From positions 1-64,000 of the forward strand of contig JAQTLX010000002.1 of the NCBI GenBank assembly GCA_028714695.1: 64,000 nt of DNA, in the 5' to 3' direction. Both the position numbers and the translations under genes were made by a program. Every line of letters starts with the position of its first letter. Positions within the stretch are counted from its first letter, which is position 1. The stretch is from Ignavibacteria bacterium. GTDB lineage: Bacteria; Bacteroidota; Ignavibacteria; Tepidaquicellales; Tepidaquicellaceae. This document shows positions 61,871 to 64,000 of this stretch, piece after piece. The notes beneath the pieces were generated by a model. That model saw only the letters and a list, made by a program, of their open reading frames with translations, was not told the DNA's origin and made no database searches.

Positions 61871-62119
61871 TTACTGTTCCGTAGCCCGTTCTTTGCCGGT
61901 CGAATTTAGTTCTGCAAATTTTTGGGCTGCCTTCCCGCCGAAACCGAAGCCGAGCAATGCGGCGCTCAGGTAAATAAATTCATGAAGATATATATCTTCA
62001 TATCTCATAAATCCCATGACAAGAACGGCAAACGCTGCGATTAAGCCCGCAATTACGGTAAGAAAGGAAATTAATCTCATCATGGAATATTCTGTGTTTT
62101 CAAGAAAAAATTTTAGCAT
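61871..62119 (-). CDS. Small two-helix membrane protein, holin-like
   Basis: 82 residues from ATG at 62119 (MLKFFLENTEYSMMRLISFL), 10 bases after the connector gene. The longer frame to 62158 would overlap that gene. Two hydrophobic helices (about residues 13-35 and 41-59) are joined by RYEDIYLHE, with a charged C terminus ending KERATEQ. Size, topology and place just upstream of an endolysin fit a phage holin; no family signature is seen. It resembles small 'EYSxMRL' membrane proteins of phages and prophages. Confidence 0.65.
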   Translation of the reverse strand: MLKFFLENTEYSMMRLISFLTVIAGLIAAFAVLVMGFMRYEDIYLHEFIYLSAALLGFGFGGKAAQKFAELNSTGKERATEQ

Positions 62120-62129
62120 ATATGTTATT

Positions 62130-62756
62130 TTAAATTTTAACCGATAAATATTTTTCAAGTATGGAATCGTAATTTTCGTCTTTATATGTGAACGAATACT
62201 TAGTCTCGCTGCCTGAGTCTTTTTTGAGTATGTCCATGCGTTCCAGACCGATTCTCCGAGTCAGATTTTCATCGCCGCAATACTGAAAACTTTTTAGAAA
62301 TGATTCTGCTGACATCATCAATGCAACCCATTTCAAATCAGGAGGTAATTCGTTTATCGGGTCATTTGCATTTTCGATATATCCTGCGAAATATTTTATT
62401 CTGATATTGGAGTTTCCTGCAGGGAGTGTGAATCCGTTTAATAGGATAATTTTACCGCTGTCCTGTTCGCAGAATAGGTTTTCTTCAACCGGTTTTCCTC
62501 CGAACAGATCTGCGCTGAAAGTACCCGTTTCTTCTCTTACCATAACGGAATCTACTTTCTCTACTGGATAGTTCGATAATCTTATAATATTCTCGTTCTT
62601 GCCGCTGAGTATTTCATATATTCTCGAATAACTTAGTTTCCTTTTGCATAGATTGTTTATTCTGGCAGTTGTCATATCAATGATTTTGCGAAGGAAATTA
62701 TCCTGGGAAGTATCCTTTATCCTGAGGAAATATTTTAAATCATCTATATTTATCAT
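62130..62756 (-). CDS. Phage head-tail connector protein, gp6-like
   Basis: A 208-residue helical/beta protein. The N-terminal IDDLKYFLRIKDTSQDNFLRKI with a second helix TTARINNLCKR (about residues 3-40) is the pattern of gp6-like/QLRG head-tail adaptors of HK97-type phages. It follows the capsid gene on the same strand, as connectors normally do. The C-terminal extension is longer than the usual 90-110 residues of gp6, so a fused or lineage-specific domain is present. Confidence 0.75.
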   Translation of the reverse strand: MINIDDLKYFLRIKDTSQDNFLRKIIDMTTARINNLCKRKLSYSRIYEILSGKNENIIRLSNYPVEKVDSVMVREETGTFSADLFGGKPVEENLFCEQDSGKIILLNGFTLPAGNSNIRIKYFAGYIENANDPINELPPDLKWVALMMSAESFLKSFQYCGDENLTRRIGLERMDILKKDSGSETKYSFTYKDENYDSILEKYLSVKI

Positions 62757-62786
62757 TTTTATGTGTTTTAAATTCTAAATTTTATA

Positions 62787-62809
62787 AAGAGGGAGGAATC
62801 CTCCCTCTT
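62787..62809 (-). terminator. Hairpin between capsid and connector genes
   Basis: A 10-bp stem AAGAGGGAGG/CCTCCCTCTT with a 3-base loop, 35 bases after the capsid stop. The minus-strand T-tract is short (TTTATA), so it may attenuate rather than fully end transcription, setting high capsid and lower downstream expression. Confidence 0.6.
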
Positions 62810-62843
62810 ATTTGTTTATTCATTGCGGTATATTCTTCAAAAA

Positions 62844-63986
62844 CTATTCTACCGCCGTTTTCAGAACGGAAAGCGCAATCGGGTATGTGAATTTCACATC
62901 GAATGAAGCATTGAAATTCAAACCTACGAGTCCGGATTGCCACAGATTGACGTTCTGAGTTCCCATCTGAACCGTAGCATCTTTGCTGAAATCTATCGTC
63001 AGATTATTTCTTAATCCGATTGCCATATAACTCAAATCACCGAATGCTAAAAATGCCCTGTCTGTTTCGGATTCGCTCAATGAGTAACAGGCATCCGATA
63101 ATTCGACCGGATATCCTTCAAGTATCATTTCTTTCCTGTCCTGCGGGCTGAGAACGTACTCGGAATTAGGCGCGTATTTCAGGGATTTTATCAATCCGTA
63201 AATGGTTCTGTTCATGTACCATTTTGAATTTTTCAGAGTATGCGATGGTACTGAAGAAACCGCTTCGATAAGATCATCATATGTTAAACTGTTGAAATCG
63301 GTGCCTGTTATTTCCATAACTTTTGCGCCGATGCCGTTTGTGAGCAATCCGTCGATATTTCCCGGAATACCCCTGAATGCGGCAGTATCTATTGTGTATG
63401 ACATAATCTGAGCGGCAAGATTTGTGACGAATCCCATGACATCAAATGCTTCATCTTCAAGCAGTTGCTTCGAGAACAGGACTATAAAACCGCCGTCCTT
63501 TCTTCTAAGAATTACCTGTGCGAAAGACGGGTTCGAAACGGGTTTTACCGTGCCTTCACTTACAAATGACCATGTAGGAAGCGTGTCGAGTTTAGGTATC
63601 ACAAGTTCGCGTCTTGTCATATTGTATATCGTTGCGTTTCGCATCGCTACACCGCCGGATTTTACGAGTGACATGATTCTGTCGTTCCATTCCTGAGGGA
63701 CCAAATAACCTCCGGCAGTGCCTGTAGATTCATTCAGGAAATCCCTGTAATTCACGGGCAGTAATTCCGGTTTACCATAAACGATTGACTTAAGAAAATT
63801 CCTTCCGTCCTGCACGGTCTTGCTTTCTTTATTAGCCGTATCTCTGAATCCTTCAGAGGGAATTTGCGTCGAAGTCAGATTTCCGATGTCCGCTATCTCC
63901 TTCTTTACAATTTCAGCGGCAACTTTTCTTGAAATTGCTTCAACTTTGTTTTCGTCGATTAATTCGACATTTGTGTTTTCATCCAT
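62844..63986 (-). CDS. HK97-fold phage major capsid protein
   Basis: A 380-residue capsid protein. An N-terminal helical scaffold-like segment of about 70 residues (ENKVEAISRKVAAEIVKKEI) precedes the capsid core, which begins FLNESTGTAGGYLVPQEWNDRI (split, about residues 85-106), the classic HK97 transition. Core landmarks are ATIYNMTRRELVIPKLD, FSKQLLEDEAFDV, AFRGIPGNIDGLLTNG and the P-domain/C-terminal AFGDLSYMAIGLRNNLTID. It would form the head shell. The usual upstream partners (protease, portal, terminase) would lie beyond 64,000 on this strand. Confidence 0.9.
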   Translation of the reverse strand: MDENTNVELIDENKVEAISRKVAAEIVKKEIADIGNLTSTQIPSEGFRDTANKESKTVQDGRNFLKSIVYGKPELLPVNYRDFLNESTGTAGGYLVPQEWNDRIMSLVKSGGVAMRNATIYNMTRRELVIPKLDTLPTWSFVSEGTVKPVSNPSFAQVILRRKDGGFIVLFSKQLLEDEAFDVMGFVTNLAAQIMSYTIDTAAFRGIPGNIDGLLTNGIGAKVMEITGTDFNSLTYDDLIEAVSSVPSHTLKNSKWYMNRTIYGLIKSLKYAPNSEYVLSPQDRKEMILEGYPVELSDACYSLSESETDRAFLAFGDLSYMAIGLRNNLTIDFSKDATVQMGTQNVNLWQSGLVGLNFNASFDVKFTYPIALSVLKTAVE

Positions 63987-64000
63987 TTTGTTTTTCCTTT

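Noticed and set aside
54793-64000. Attachment sites flanking an integrated prophage
   Set aside because: No tRNA gene, integrase or clear long direct repeats were found inside the window; the right end is not covered.

Overview
The window is about 64 kb of low-G+C bacterial chromosome, best matched to the Ignavibacteria/Chlorobi side of Bacteroidota. Evidence: five intact and one broken secreted protein end in the YPNPFNP...GxVYFY...K type IX secretion (T9SS) sorting domain in the form common in Ignavibacteria. There is also a CarboxypepD-type TonB receptor, several genes lack a clear Shine-Dalgarno, several start with TTG, and some promoters fit the Bacteroidota TAnnTTTG -7 element. The lineage is inferred; no 16S gene is present.

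Layout. 0-5 kb: a partial HTH-like CDS, an aminotransferase, and a convergent two-gene FAD/Fe-S dehydrogenase operon separated from it by a 7-bp repeat array. 4.9-8.3 kb: a secreted lysine-rich protein and three outer-membrane barrels, two of them a tandem duplication. 8.4-14.2 kb: housekeeping block pheT, a small coiled-coil protein, zapA, 6S RNA, rny, coaE. 14.3-29.6 kb: a T9SS protein, an HNH nuclease, an uncharacterised Rossmann protein, an orphan NuoM-like subunit with a Na+/H+ antiporter, then envelope genes (CtpA-like protease, DUF3108, lolA, LPG-synthase-like membrane protein, MFS, PAP2, GSG-repeat protein, methyltransferase).

30-35.4 kb: three consecutive T9SS surface proteins. The first two share almost identical 3' ends and the third is broken by two single-base deletions. 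35.5-48.6 kb: metabolic and envelope genes (GlcD-like, thioesterase, nadC, two related small secreted proteins, flippase, NamZ-like, CapA-like, lexA, cytochrome c lipoprotein, TonB receptor, mdh). 49.2-54.8 kb: two large sensor kinases flanking a receiver-only regulator, with no DNA-binding output protein.

54.8-64 kb: an accessory region. Minus-strand phage-type genes lie at both sides: an HNH/NUMOD-like protein and a recombination-associated protein on the left; HK97 capsid, head-tail connector, two membrane proteins and an M15 endolysin on the right. Between them, on the plus strand, are three transcription units: a 31-residue single-pass membrane peptide and two paralogous T9SS Asp-box propeller proteins. 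Each unit has a sigma-54 -24/-12 element preceded by two copies of a previously unnamed dyad, approximately RYAGT-N6-AYTAT, spaced 31, 32 and 20 bp. This small apparent sigma-54 surface-protein regulon is the most interesting signal in the window.
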